From the NCBI GenBank assembly GCA_950097015.1, contig CATNEN010000007.1, forward strand, positions 11,533,001-11,597,000: a stretch of DNA of 64,000 nt. The letters are read 5' to 3'. A program made the translations under genes and the position numbers. The DNA comes from Macrostomum hystrix. Taxonomy: Eukaryota > Platyhelminthes > Macrostomidae. Below, in pieces: positions 34,885 through 46,010 of the stretch; positions within the stretch are counted from its first letter, which is position 1; every line of letters starts with the position of its first letter. The notes under the pieces are model-generated. The model searched no databases. It saw only the letters and a program-made list of their open reading frames with translations, and had not been told where the DNA came from.

Positions 34885-35030
34885 CGCAAACCCTGAGCAC
34901 ACAGACAAGTAATTGCACACACTCACACAGAGTGTACACTTGCCTTGACTTTCTCATCGTTTGAGAGTGTACACACGCACTGGGCCTGGGGCTAAGTTGC
35001 TCTCATTGGCATTAATCGCACGACAAGCCT
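34885..35030 (-). repeat. Partial SINE copy
   Basis: Minus-strand fragment sharing CTGAGCACACAGAC, GTGTACACTTGCC, GACTTTCTCATC and ACGACAAGCC blocks, in that order, with the SINE at 54.9-55.1 kb. Strongly diverged. Confidence 0.5.
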
Positions 35031-35040
35031 TACTTCTGAG

Positions 35041-35430
35041 CTAGGCTCCGAATGCGGAGCTCTGATAACCGATCCACAAATTTGCACCGTCCTCCGCCTT
35101 CATCAACACACCTTCAGTCAGCTTCCCTCTGCCCGAGAGTCCCGCCCTGCCCGCCAATCGCACCAGTTTGCTGTAGAGATCGGCGTTGATCTTAGAAGCG
35201 TCGATGGCGTCCTGCATGCTCGCCCGCCGTCGCTCCCGCCGGAACTCCCCGCCAGGACTGGCGACCTTGGCCCGGCCGCCAACGCCGCCGCCTCCGTCAG
35301 CCGCAGACATGGCCTTAGCTGGAGACTTCGATTCCGCTTCGTGCAGCGACGTCACAGAATTCTGGCCGGAGCCTTGGGCGTAGCGGACGCAATGTGCAGG
35401 AGAGGGAGTCGGTGAGGTGGGCTCGCTAAG
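35041..35430 (-). CDS. Candidate N-terminal exon of the synaptotagmin-like gene
   Basis: An open frame containing RRERRRASMQDAIDASKINADLY, which resembles the basic linker and the K/R-I-x-PELY segment that precedes C2A in synaptotagmins. It is preceded by a Ser/Pro-rich and a Gly-rich part. A TTTAACCTCGCAG acceptor lies at about 35430 in phase 0. The donor is not clear: AAG|GTGTGT near 35115 is strong but out of phase with the C2A exon, and CTG|GTGCGA after DLYSKL is in phase but weak. An extra small exon may intervene. No transmembrane segment is seen here, so it would lie further upstream. Confidence 0.5.
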   Translation of the reverse strand, partial: LSEPTSPTPSPAHCVRYAQGSGQNSVTSLHEAESKSPAKAMSAADGGGGVGGRAKVASPGGEFRRERRRASMQDAIDASKINADLYSKLVRLAGRAGLSGRGKLTEGVLMKAEDGANLWIGYQSSAFGA

Positions 35431-37815
35431 CTGCGAGGTTAAAGCCGCTGGGCTTTTTGAGCAGGCCGGGCCTTTGATTCAGCCAATGGGATTGCAGCCC
35501 AGCTCAAACTCTCTCTCTGTTCCGCCCCTTGTCCTCTCCTCTCCCTATTTCCAATGCTTCATTCAATAAAATCGTCTGCTTTCTGCATTCTTAAAGAAAG
35601 AAGTTTTTGCAGCAGCAGCAGCGGCAGCGGCAGCAGCGGCAGCGGCAGTGGCTTAAAAGTCGGAAAGCGGGGCTTTTAGAAGAGTCGCAGCCTCCAGAGT
35701 GTTCCAGTCACATTTCCATGATCAAAGACTGGGCGGGAATGCCAGGCGCTTCCAGTCCCAAAGGCGACAATTCGATCCCCGGTGAAGGGGAGTGAGGAAA
35801 AGGGAATCGGGGAGTGACGGGGCCGCACGACAAGTGACTTCCCGTTTGCATCAATCATCGCGGCAGCTGAGGCGCGGGTGGGGCGAGGGGCGGCCCGAGC
35901 TCAGAACTTCAAGCTGAACTCCCTGGCACCGACTCCCACCGACTCACGTAGCTGCAAGGCTCAATCGACTCTCCTGTTTCACCTCGCCCGCCTCAAAGCG
36001 GACTGGCGGGGAGGGCGCCATCTTAGGGCACTGCTCCAGGTGAGAGAGCAGCGGCTGCTCAGGAATTCTAGTTACTACTCCAGGTGAGAGAGCCGCGGCT
36101 GCTCAGGCCTCCCAGTTACTGCTCCAGGTGAGAGAGCAGCGGAGTTGGTGCGGCAGCTCAGGCTGCCACAGCCGAGTCGCAAGCAATGGGACTGAGAATG
36201 GGGATAATCCGCCTATAGGGAAACGCGAGCTGCGCATACAAAGCGCATTTCCGCCTTCTGCCCGCTGCGTTTGCCCCTCCCGCCCCCCCCCAGCTGCTCA
36301 GCCTTCATCAGCATCCTCACTGAGTCCCGCTTCCTTGTCCCAGCTTCCTCGGCAGCGACCTGCCAATGCCAATTTCCTTTGTTCTCAGCTCAGCGCCTTC
36401 CCCCCATCCGGTATGTGTGAGCTTCCCTGCTGCGGCTGCAACTGCCCGCTGGATTTGCAAATGGAGAAGAACTCACGAATGAGAGTCCATTGCTGTGGCT
36501 TCACACACCGCCGGACTCACCCAAAATCTCCTGCATTCCCAGCACAGCATTGGCCAGGCTGAGTGCTCGCTTCCTCAGCGCCATGGGCACCGGACTGTTG
36601 CCGCGGGGACTCGGCGACTCCTGCACTGGAGAGGCTGCGTTGCGCGGACTCGGCGAGCTGTTGCTGAGGGCTGAGGAGGCGGGTGCAGTGGGTCGGCCAT
36701 TGTTGCTGAGGAGGCGGGTGCATTGGGGTGGCCATTGTTGCTGAGGGTGGGTGAGGCGGGTGTGTTTATTTTTTAAACTGCGAGATGAGAAGTTTACCGC
36801 GGTAAATAGGCTTTGGACTGCACCTCGTGGCTTGTCCCTTGCCCAAATAGTTGCTTATCCCATTGTGCCATGTATCTGAAAGATTTGCGTACTAGCAATG
36901 GCAAGGATGTTATCATGTCATCTTGTCACGCGCGGAAATCATTAGGCTGCCATGGCTGACGACATCGGTCCCTCAAATGTGCACTGAATCGTGTGCAATC
37001 CTGCACTTCCCCATGACTTATTGAAAATAACTGACAACGCTCCCACAGTCTACTTTCAGTAGTGCAGCAGCTCATTCTGCCGGGCGCGAAGCGACAAGAT
37101 GTGAAACACGCCCAGCCAAGCCCGCTGCGACCCTGAGAGGTGAGTGGCGAGAGCCGGGACACGGGACTCGCAGGCATCAACAGGTCAATCAGGTGTGTCA
37201 GGTGTGTCACTGGAGCACGAGCGGGAGCAAGTTCGGCTGCACTTTTTCCCATGAGGGGAAGAGATTATCCCGCTACAAGAATCCCATTAGAGCGCACTTG
37301 CACAGCGCAATGAGTTATGAGCTCGCGGACTTGTGAGCAGAGCGGAATGAGGCGGCCCGGGTACGTGCCATCCCGCTGATGCGCCCTCGGTTCTTAATGA
37401 CAGAGCGGCAAACAGGTGTGCGGGCTGCGACTTCTGAGAATGTGAGTCTGAAATTGTGCTCAGAGAATCTGCGTGCGATGATGTGGCGGTAATTAACAGC
37501 ACTCGCGACTGGCTTTTGTCCACCTTTGCTGCCTTTCTGCCGCTCAACACACGAGGGTGCCTGGGCCTCCGCAGGACTCCAAGCTGCTGCTCCCATCCGC
37601 AACCTCAGCCAAAGCCACCTGTGATCCGGGGCTCGCGTGTCCCTCCTGCGGCTGCTGCCCGAGTGACAGAGCACACAGTTTAATCAGATCCTCCTTGGCT
37701 GATGTGAAGCTCTGATGCTGCGCTGATGAGAATCTCCCTTGTCTCTGCGGCACTTCTGAATTAATGAGGGGCCGGTCTCTCTTATTGTTGATTTAAGAGA
37801 ACACTGTCCTACTGC
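35431..37815. other. GC-rich non-coding region with short repeats
   Basis: No gene recognised. It contains a (GCAGCG/GCAGCA)n trinucleotide tract at 35611-35650, three copies of a 45-bp unit with CTCCAGGTGAGAGAGCAGCG at 36026-36140, and two copies of a GGCGGGTGCA...GGCCATTGTTGCTGAGG unit at 36675-36745. It may be a large intron or upstream region of the synaptotagmin-like gene. Confidence 0.45.
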
Positions 37816-38043
37816 TCACTGTCCCTCTCACCCTCTCACCCTCTCACCCTCTCACCCTCTCACCCTCTCACCCTCTCACCCTCTCACCCTCTCACCCTCT
37901 CACCCTCTCACCCTCTCACCCTCTCACCCTCTCACCCTCTCACCCTCTCACCCTCTCACCCTCTCACCCTCTCACCCTCTCACCCTCTCACCCTCTCACC
38001 CTCTCACCCTCTCACCCTCTCACCCTCTCACCCTCTCACCCTA
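37813..38043. repeat. (CTCACCCT)n octamer array, about 28 copies
   Basis: Essentially perfect 8-bp repeats over 230 bp, pyrimidine-rich on the plus strand. Confidence 0.97.
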
Positions 38044-38395
38044 ACTCACACTGCCGATACCACTATCTCACTGTCGCTGCAGGTCTGTTTTGCTTCGTTA
38101 ACGGTGTGACTTGGCTGCAAGCGATGAGGCCCGCGACCTTCACAAGCGTGCAGCTCTGCCGAGGTGGCCGCCCGCGCTGCCCCTTTGGCCTTTGTCGCAC
38201 CCAGCCCACTCGCCTCCAAAACTCTCTCATCTCGCCGCTATCCGATACGCATGTTGGAGCAACTCTTGGTGTCTGTCCCACTAAGCCGCCTGGCCCGGCC
38301 CCCCACCTTGCTGGCCTGGCCGCCTCTGCTGCTCTGGCAGCCTCTCCCGCATCAGCACTTTAACAGTCTTACAAACTGCCTGTGATCACCGCTGC
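38044..38395. other. Spacer between two tandem arrays
   Basis: Unique GC-rich sequence, with open frames on the plus strand but no recognisable protein motif. Confidence 0.4.
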
Positions 38396-40251
38396 TCACA
38401 TACCCCATATCCAACACCCACCGTTCCTAACATACGCCATATCTAACACCCACCGTTCCTAACATACCCCATATCTAACACCCACCGTTCCTAACATACC
38501 TCATATCTAACACCCACCGTTCCTAACACACCCCATATCTAACACCCACCGTTCCTAACATACCCCATATCTAACACCCACCGTTCCTAACATACCTCAT
38601 ATCTAACACCCACCGTTCCTAACATACCCCATATCTAACACCCACCGTTCCTAACATACCCCATATCTAACACCCACCGTTCCTAACATACCCCATATCT
38701 AACACCCACCGTTCCTAACATACCCCATATCTAACACCCACCGTTCCTAACATACCTCATATCTAACACCCACCGTTCCTAACATACCCCATATCTAACA
38801 CCCACCGTTCCTAACATACCCCATATCTAACACCCACCGTTCCTAACATACCCCATATCTAACACCCACCGTTCCTAACATACCCCATATCTAACACCCA
38901 CCGTTCCTAACATACCTCATATCCAACACAAACCGTTCCTAACATACCCCATATCTAACACCCACCGTTCCTAACATACCTCATATCCAACACCCACCGT
39001 TCCTAACATACCTCATATCTAACACCCACCGTTCCTAACATACCACATATCAAACACCCACCGTTCCTAACATACCCCATATCTAACACCCACCGTTCCT
39101 AACATACCCCATATCTAACACCCACCGTTCCTAACATACCTCATATCTAACACCCACCGTTCCTAACATACCCCATATCTAACACCCACCGTTCCTAACA
39201 TACCTCATATCTAACACCCACCGTTCCTAACATACCTCATATCTAACACCCACCGTTCCTAACATACCCCATATCTAACACCCACCGTTCCTAACATACC
39301 TGATATCTAACACCCACCGTTCCTAACATACCCCATATCTAACACACACCGTTCCTAACATACCCCATATCTAACACCCACCGTTCCTAACATACCTCAT
39401 ATCTAACACCCACCGTTCCTAACATACCCCATATCTAACACCCACCGTTCCTAACATACCTCATATCCAACACAAACCGTTCCTAACATACCCCATATCT
39501 AACACCCACCGTTCCTAACATACCCCATATCTAACACCCACCGTTCCTAACATACCCCATATCTAACACCCACCGTTCCTAACATACCCCATATCTAACA
39601 CCCACCGTTCCTAAAATACCCCATATCTAACACCCACCGTTCCTAACATACCCCATATCTAACACCCACCGTTCCTAACATACCCCATATCTAACACCCA
39701 CCGTTCCTAACATACCCCATATCTAACACCCACCGTTCCTAACATACCCCATATCTAACACCCACCGTTCCTAACATACCCCATATCTAACACCCACCGT
39801 TCCTAACATACCCCATATCTAACACCCACCGTTCCTAACATACCCCATATCTAACACCCACCGTTCCTAACATACCCCATATCTAACACCCACCGTTCCT
39901 AACATACCCCATGTCTAACACCCACCGTTCCTAACATACCCCATATCTAACACCCACCGTTCCTAACATACCCCATATCTAACACCCACCGTTCCTAACA
40001 TACCCCATATCTAACACCCACCGTTCCTAACATACCCCATATCTAACACCCACCGTTCCTAACATACCCCATATCTAACACCCACCGTTCCTAACATACC
40101 CTATATCTAACACCCACCGTTCCTAACATACCCCATATCTAACACCCACCGTTCCTAACATACCCCATGTCTAACACCCACCGTTCCTAACATACCCCAT
40201 GTCTAACACCCACCGTTCCTAACATACCCCATGTCTAACACCCACAGTCTA
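38396..40251. repeat. 32-bp minisatellite, about 57 copies
   Basis: Unit ACATACCCCATATCTAACAC plus CCACCGTTCCTA. Variants (CCCC/CTC, ATATCT/ATATCC/ATGTCT, CCCA/CAAA) are clustered: the 3' half is almost uniform while the 5' half carries more CTCAT variants. A 6-unit pattern near 38909-39000 recurs near 39440-39500, pointing to larger-block duplication. Confidence 0.97.
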
Positions 40252-40769
40252 AAATGCCATTTTTTCGAACACTCATTGTTTCTGATGTTGGATATAGTTC
40301 ATTTTCCACTCACTTCTACTTCCACTTCCTCTATCCCCTTTCTTTTCGCTTTCTCCCCCCACTGTCTCTCCTACCCCGGGTTCCCCTCCCAGCCGGTCTC
40401 CGGCTGTTTGTGGTCGATGTTCTAACACGAGTCTCTGGGAGCTGTGCTGCATGAAAGCAGTGCCCGCTCACTCTCTCCCGGACAGAAATCAATGCTTGCT
40501 GGAGCTGCTCAGGGCCACTTTGCGTGCGAGCACCTGCCCCAGCCTCCCCGCCTCATCCCGTCCCCCGAGCCAGCGTGGAAAGGCAACTCAGTTGGAAAAA
40601 TTGAGAAAAACAAAATAATATTCAAAAGCGGGGGTCGCCAGAGCTGGATTGCTTTAATGTAGCTGGCCAGGTTTGAGTTCCTTTGAGCATGGCAAGGATG
40701 GGACGGCCGGCTTGTTGAGGCTGAAGAGGCTATCGGAGATTTAGTAGCGAAAAATGCCGAATGCACTTC
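40252..40769. other. Unique spacer between arrays
   Basis: Pyrimidine-rich then mixed sequence, no coding motif recognised. Confidence 0.4.
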
Positions 40770-42082
40770 GGACTGGCTCAGTAATGCTGGCTCATGATTG
40801 TATTCTAGAAGCCCGCACTGGCTCAGTAATGCTGGCTCATGATTGTATTCTAGAAGCCCGCACTGGCTCAGTAATGCTGGCTCATGATTGTATTCTAGAA
40901 GCCCGCACTGGCTCAGTAATGCTGACTCATGATTGTATTCTAGAAGCCCGCACTGGCTCAGTAATGCTGACTCATGATTGTATTCTAGAAGCCCGCACTG
41001 GCTCAGTAATGCTGGCTCATGATTGTATTCTAGAAGCCCGCACTGGCTCAGTAATGCTGGCTCATGATTGTATTCTAGAAGCCCGCACTGGCTCAGTAAT
41101 GCTGACTCATGATTGTATTCTAGAAGCCCGCACTGGCTCAGTAATGCTGGCTCATGATTGTATTCTAGAAGCCCGCACTGGCTCAGTAATGCTGACTCAT
41201 GATTGTATTCTAGAAGCCCGCACTGGATCAGTAATGCTGGCTCATGATTGTTTTCTAGAAGCCCGCACTGGCTCAGTAATGCTGGCTCATGATTGTATTC
41301 TAGAAGCCCGCACTGGCTCAGTAATGCTGGCTCATGATTGTATTCTAGAAGCCCGCACTGGCTCAGTAATGCTGGCTCATGATTGTATTCTAGAAGCCCG
41401 CACTGGCTCAGTAATGCTGACTCATGATTGTATTCTAGAAGCCCGCACTGGCTCAGTAATGCTGGCTCATGATTGTATTCTAGAAGCCCGCACTGGCTCA
41501 GTAATGCTGGCTCATGATTGTATTCTAGAAGCCCGCACTGGCTCAGTAATGCTGGCTCATTATTGTTTTCTAGAAGCCCGCACTGGCTCAGTAATGCTGG
41601 CTCATGATTGTATTCTAGAAGCCCGCACTGGCTCAGTAATGCTGGCTCATGATTGTATTCTAGAAGCCCGCACTGGCTCAGTAATGCTGACTCATGATTG
41701 TATTCTAGAAGCGCGCACTGGCTCAGTAATGCTGACTCATGATTGTATTCTAGAAGCCCGCACTGGCTCAGTAATGCTGGCTCATGATTGTATTCTAGAA
41801 GCCCGCACTGGCTCAGTAATGCTGGCTCATGATTGTATTCTAGAAGCCCGCACTGGCTCAGTAATGCTGGCTCATTATTGTTTTCTAGAAGCCCGCACTG
41901 GCTCAGTAATGCTGGCTCATTATTGTATTCTAGAAGCCCGCACTGGCTCAGTAATGCTGGCTCATGATTGTATTCTAGAAGCCCGCACTGGCTCAGTAAT
42001 GCTGGCTCATGATTGTATTCTAGAAGCCCGCACTGGCTCAGTAATGCTGGCTCATGATTGTATTCTAGAAGCCCGCACTGGC
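40770..42082. repeat. 45-bp minisatellite, about 29 copies
   Basis: Unit GCACTGGCTCAGTAATGCTG GCTCATGATTGTATTCTAGA AGCCC. Variants GGCTCAT/GACTCAT and GATTGTATT/TATTGTTTT are interspersed. With a period divisible by three and no stop in one frame of each strand, both strands are open along the full array (15-residue periods). No start context, splice structure or flanking domain supports translation. Confidence 0.97.
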
Positions 42083-42520
42083 GAAAGTCCGCGCTAATAT
42101 CAACGGTGCCAAATGACAAATGCATTTTCACCTGGGACTTGTCGGCCAGTTGCTCAACTGAGATGTGAGTGCTGAAATAGCCACCGCTTCGGCTGCTGTG
42201 CTAGTTGGCAGCGGTTTGTGAATGCCTGATGAGCTGAGGGCTGGGGCAAAACTCGCAAAATTGATCGCTCGACAGCGCGAGTAATCGGAGGGGCTGCGAG
42301 ACGGCCGGGCGGCAACAGGACCCGAGGCGGGTGCTCAGGGCCGGCTGGAGGGGCCTGGAGTGCTCCCCGAGGTGTGGACCGAAATTTCATTCTCGCGTGT
42401 CGATTCCGGAAATCCATTACGCCAAGTTCGCTACATGAAATTTCGATGCCCGGGGAGTTGAGAAACTTTGAGGAACAAGATGGGCCTTCTGGACTTCACT
42501 GATGGCGCAAAATAGCATTT
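42083..42520. other. Unique spacer between arrays
   Basis: No coding or repeat signal recognised. Confidence 0.4.
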
Positions 42521-43800
42521 TGCAAATTGATCCCATCTGGATAACTGGGGAGTATTTCTGTAGCAGACTGATCCCATCTAGATAACTGGGGAGTTTCTGT
42601 AGCAGACTGATCCCATCTAGATAACTGGGGAGTATTTGTGTAGCAGACTGATCCCATCCTGGATAAATGATGGGGATTTGTGTAGCAGACTGATCCCATC
42701 CTGGATAAATGATGGGGATTTGAGTAGCAGACTGATCCCATCCTGGATAAATGATGGGGATTTGTGTAGCAGACTGATCCCATCCTGGATAAATGATGGG
42801 GATTTGTGTAGCAGACTGATCCCATCCTGGATAAATGATGGGGATTTGTGTAGCAGACTGATCCCATCCTGGATAAATGATGGGGATTTGAGTAGCAGAC
42901 TGATCCCATCCTGGATAAATGATGGGGATTTGTGTAGCAGACTGATCCCATCCTGGATAAATGATGGGGATTTGAGTAGCAGACTGATCCCATCCTGGAT
43001 AAATGATGGGGATTTGAGTAGCAGACTGATCCCATCCTGGATAAATGTTGGGGATTTGAGTTGCAGACTGATCCCATTCTGGATAAATGATGGGGATTTG
43101 AGTAGCAGACTGATCCCATCCTGGATAAATGATAGGGATTTGTGTAGCAGACTGATCCCATCCTGGATAAATGATAGGGATTTGTGTAGCAGACTGATCC
43201 CATCCTGGATAAATGATAGGGATTTGTGTAGCAGACTGATCCCATCCTGGATAAATGATAGGGATTTGTGTAGCAGACTGATCCCATCCTGGATAAATGA
43301 TGGGGATTTGAGTAGCAGACTGATCCCATCCTGGATAAATGATAGGGATTTGTGTAGCAGACTGATCCCATCCTGGATAAATGATAGGGATTTGTGTAGC
43401 AGACTGATCCCATCCTGGATAAATGATAGGGATTTGTGTAGCAGACTGATCCCATCCTGGATAAATGATGGGGATTTGAGTAGCAGACTGATCCCATCCT
43501 GGATAAATGATGGGGATTTGAGTAGCAGACTGATCCCATCCTGGATAAATGATGGGGATTTGTGTAGCAGACTGATCCCATCCTGGATAAATGATAGGGA
43601 TTTGTGTAGCAGACTGATCCCATCCTGGATAAATGATGGGGATTTGTGTAGCAGACTGATCCCATCCTGGATAAATGATGGGGATTTGAGTAGCAGACTG
43701 ATCCCATCCTGGATAAATGATGGGGATTTGAGTAGCAGACTGATCCTATCCTGGAAAAATGATGGGGATTTCTGTACCAGACTGATCCCATCCTGGATTC
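42521..43800. repeat. 42-bp minisatellite, about 30 copies
   Basis: Unit TAGCAGACTGATCCCATCCT GGATAAATGATGGGGATTTG TG. The first three copies are a diverged form with CTAGATAACTGGGGAGT, and variant positions (TGTGTAG/TGAGTAG, GATGGGG/GATAGGG) are shared among neighbouring copies. Period is divisible by three, so again both strands show long 14-residue-periodic open frames. Confidence 0.97.
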
Positions 43801-44563
43801 CATCATTGGCAATCCATCCCTGGTGGCATCTCCCTCTTTGCGGGCGGTGGCAGGCGGGCGGGGCGGCAACAGGCTGGGATGCGGTTCGGAGCTGAGCACA
43901 GAGTGCTCAGAGTCAGAAAGGCCGATTGGCATGGAACGCCAAAATTCCCTTTGAGTTGCTGGAGATGCCTTCCCGGCTCCTTCTCGGGCCCATCAAGTTG
44001 AAACTTTTCGATGGCGGGCTCATTAACTCCCACGAGGGGAGGCCACAGATCGCTTATGTGGGGAGGCCTCATCCTGAGCTAAGAAGCTGGCCTATGCGTC
44101 CACTGCTCAAGGCCGATCCCTGAGCTCCGAGCTCAGAGTGGGACCTGGCGGAGTTGGGGTGGGGCACTAATTAGCCTTCGAGTTGCCAGCCGGAAAGGTG
44201 AAGCTGCATGTTGCAAGGAATGGATATCACTAGAGAGCGGAGTGGATTTCAGGGCCCACCGGTTCGCTCAGTTAAACGACTTGTCTTCGCCGACAAGGAG
44301 CGACCAAGGAGTGCGATGAAAGAATGAGACGCCTGCGAGTTCAGCTTGGCTGCGGTCTCTCGCAGGAAGAGAAAACCCTGCTAGACTTGAAAGCGCTGAG
44401 TTCGGTGCGACTCAAATCTTTGATTAGCTCGCTTGCACAAAAAACCTGCTCAAGACTTTGAAGACTTTGAGAACGACTCAACAGAGAAATTTGAGTAAGC
44501 ATTGGGACACGAAAACTCATTCGAAATGGAAGCACCGGATTGGAACGAGTAGACACGGTTGGT
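43801..44563. other. Unique spacer between arrays
   Basis: No coding or repeat signal recognised. Confidence 0.4.
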
Positions 44564-44632
44564 GCTGGACAGGAATGGACTGGAATGGACTGGAATGGAC
44601 TGGAATGGACTGGAATGGACAGGAATGAATAG
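44564..44632. repeat. 10-bp array (AATGGACTGG)n
   Basis: About six units, directly preceding the 12-bp array. Both share the GGACAGGA/GGACTGGA core, so one may derive from the other. Confidence 0.9.
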
Positions 44633-44679
44633 GCGAGGGGCAGGAGCGAAACAGGATCTGGACAGGATCGGTCGGGACA

Positions 44680-44995
44680 TGATCGGAGCAGGAGCGGGAC
44701 AGGAGCGGGACAGGAGCAGGACAGGAGCGGGACAGGAGCGGGACAGGAGCGGGACAGGAGCGGGACAGGAGCGGGACAGGAGCGGGACAGGAGTGGGACA
44801 GGAGCGGGACAGGAGCGGGACAGGAGCGGGACAGGAGCGGGACAGGAGCGGGACAGGAGCGGGACAGGAGCGGGACAGGAGCGGGACAGGAGCGGGACAG
44901 GAGCGGGACAGGAGCGGGACAGGAGCGGGACAGGAGCGGGACAGGAGCGGGACAGGAGCGGGACAGGAGCGGGACAGGAGCGGGACAGGATCGGG
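44680..44995. repeat. 12-bp minisatellite (GGGACAGGAGCG)n, about 26 copies
   Basis: Near-perfect array. A sister array with GGGACAGGAACG/GGGACAGGAAGG is at 56.6-57.1 kb and a short one at 59.45-59.49 kb, so the family is dispersed. Confidence 0.96.
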
Positions 44996-45704
44996 GCAGC
45001 GCAGGTCTTAGCGAGTGAAAGGGCAGACCAGAGCGGGCGGTTGCGCACTGGTAACAGCTCGGCTGTGAAGGCGCATGAAAGATGAATGCGCAGGGGCCCA
45101 GGGCCGGCTCTTCTTAGAACAATTTTCAGCCTTTGTGCACTGCCTCCCCCTGGGTCCTTCGTCGCAACCCTGTCCAAAAATCGAGATGCAGACTATGCGT
45201 TCCGCCTATCCCTCATAGCTGCCTGTGTGAGCAGTTCTGACTTGAGCCAGACTTGAAAAAGTCAAGTTTCCAAATTTCGTGCTGAGACTCTGATGAGCAA
45301 CTGCCAGTATTCTGCCCTCCCGTCAGCTCGCATGCCTGCAGGCCATTATCACCTTTGTTTTGAGAAAACGCCAATTGCACCGAGAGATGCTCAGCTCAGC
45401 GACAACCTGAGGATGCGGATTATCGCTCATTAGTTCTCAGCGCCTTCCCATCGATCCGCCGATTCCCTCCGTTACCCTCAGCTGCCTTCTCAGCTGCTAA
45501 AAGTGCAAGCAAACGCGAGGGCGAAAGACAGATGCACCCATAATAAGAAGTCAGAGAAGCAACTCCTTGAAAGGGAGTGAAAGCAGATGCCCTTGAAAAT
45601 GCGAAAACTGACGAACGTACCTTGAACACTTTCCCACTCCTTTGAGACTCACACCTTGAGACTTCTCCCACTCCATTGATAAAAATGCTTATCGGCGCCT
45701 ACCT
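44996..45704. other. Non-coding spacer
   Basis: No coding or repeat signal recognised. Confidence 0.4.
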
Positions 45705-46010
45705 GGCGGGGGCTGTCGGGCCAGGCGAACCTGCATGATGCGCAGGTCGCGCAGCGAGTCCTCCAGGCGCTTGTCGAACACCTCGGACTGGCCGGGCGCC
45801 GGAGTGGCGAATCTGCGCCTGCGCAACGGCGACAACGAAGTGGCGTCCGAGAAGCTCGACCGCTTCGGAGCCAGCCGGGTTGGGTCGCTGACGGAGCCAG
45901 CGCCGCTGCCACCAGGGCCGTCGCCGCCTCCTACGCTGGAGTCGCCGCAGCCGCTCTGATGCGTCCCGACGCCACGGAAGCTGGAGCAGCGCCTTCCGCT
46001 GCTTGCGCTG
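45704..46010 (-). CDS. Candidate internal exon, Ser/Gly/Arg-rich protein
   Basis: A minus-strand frame with RGVGTHQSGCGDSS, a Gly-rich stretch, APKRSSFSDATSLSPLRRRR and VFDKRLEDSLRDLRIMQVRL, ending at a strong CAG|GTAGGC donor at 45704/45703 (phase 1). Acceptor-like AG sites lie at about 46000-46025. It looks like a cytosolic linker with basic/Ser phosphorylation-type clusters and a short helix. It might be an upstream exon of the synaptotagmin-like gene, which would make 35.5-45.7 kb one large minisatellite-filled intron. That link is not proven, and the family is not recognised. Confidence 0.4.

Noticed and set aside
37813-38043. Telomere-type repeat
   Set aside because: CTCACCCT is not a known animal telomere unit and the array is internal, flanked by unique DNA on both sides.
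37813-40251. CRISPR-like array of short direct repeats
   Set aside because: The 8-bp and 32-bp units are contiguous with no unique spacers, and the genome is eukaryotic.
40509-42131. 540-aa and 447-aa repeat proteins on opposite strands
   Set aside because: Both are readings of the same 45-bp tandem array, with no start context, splice sites or adjoining domain.
42496-43932. 478-aa and 419-aa repeat proteins on opposite strands
   Set aside because: Readings of the 42-bp tandem array, as above.
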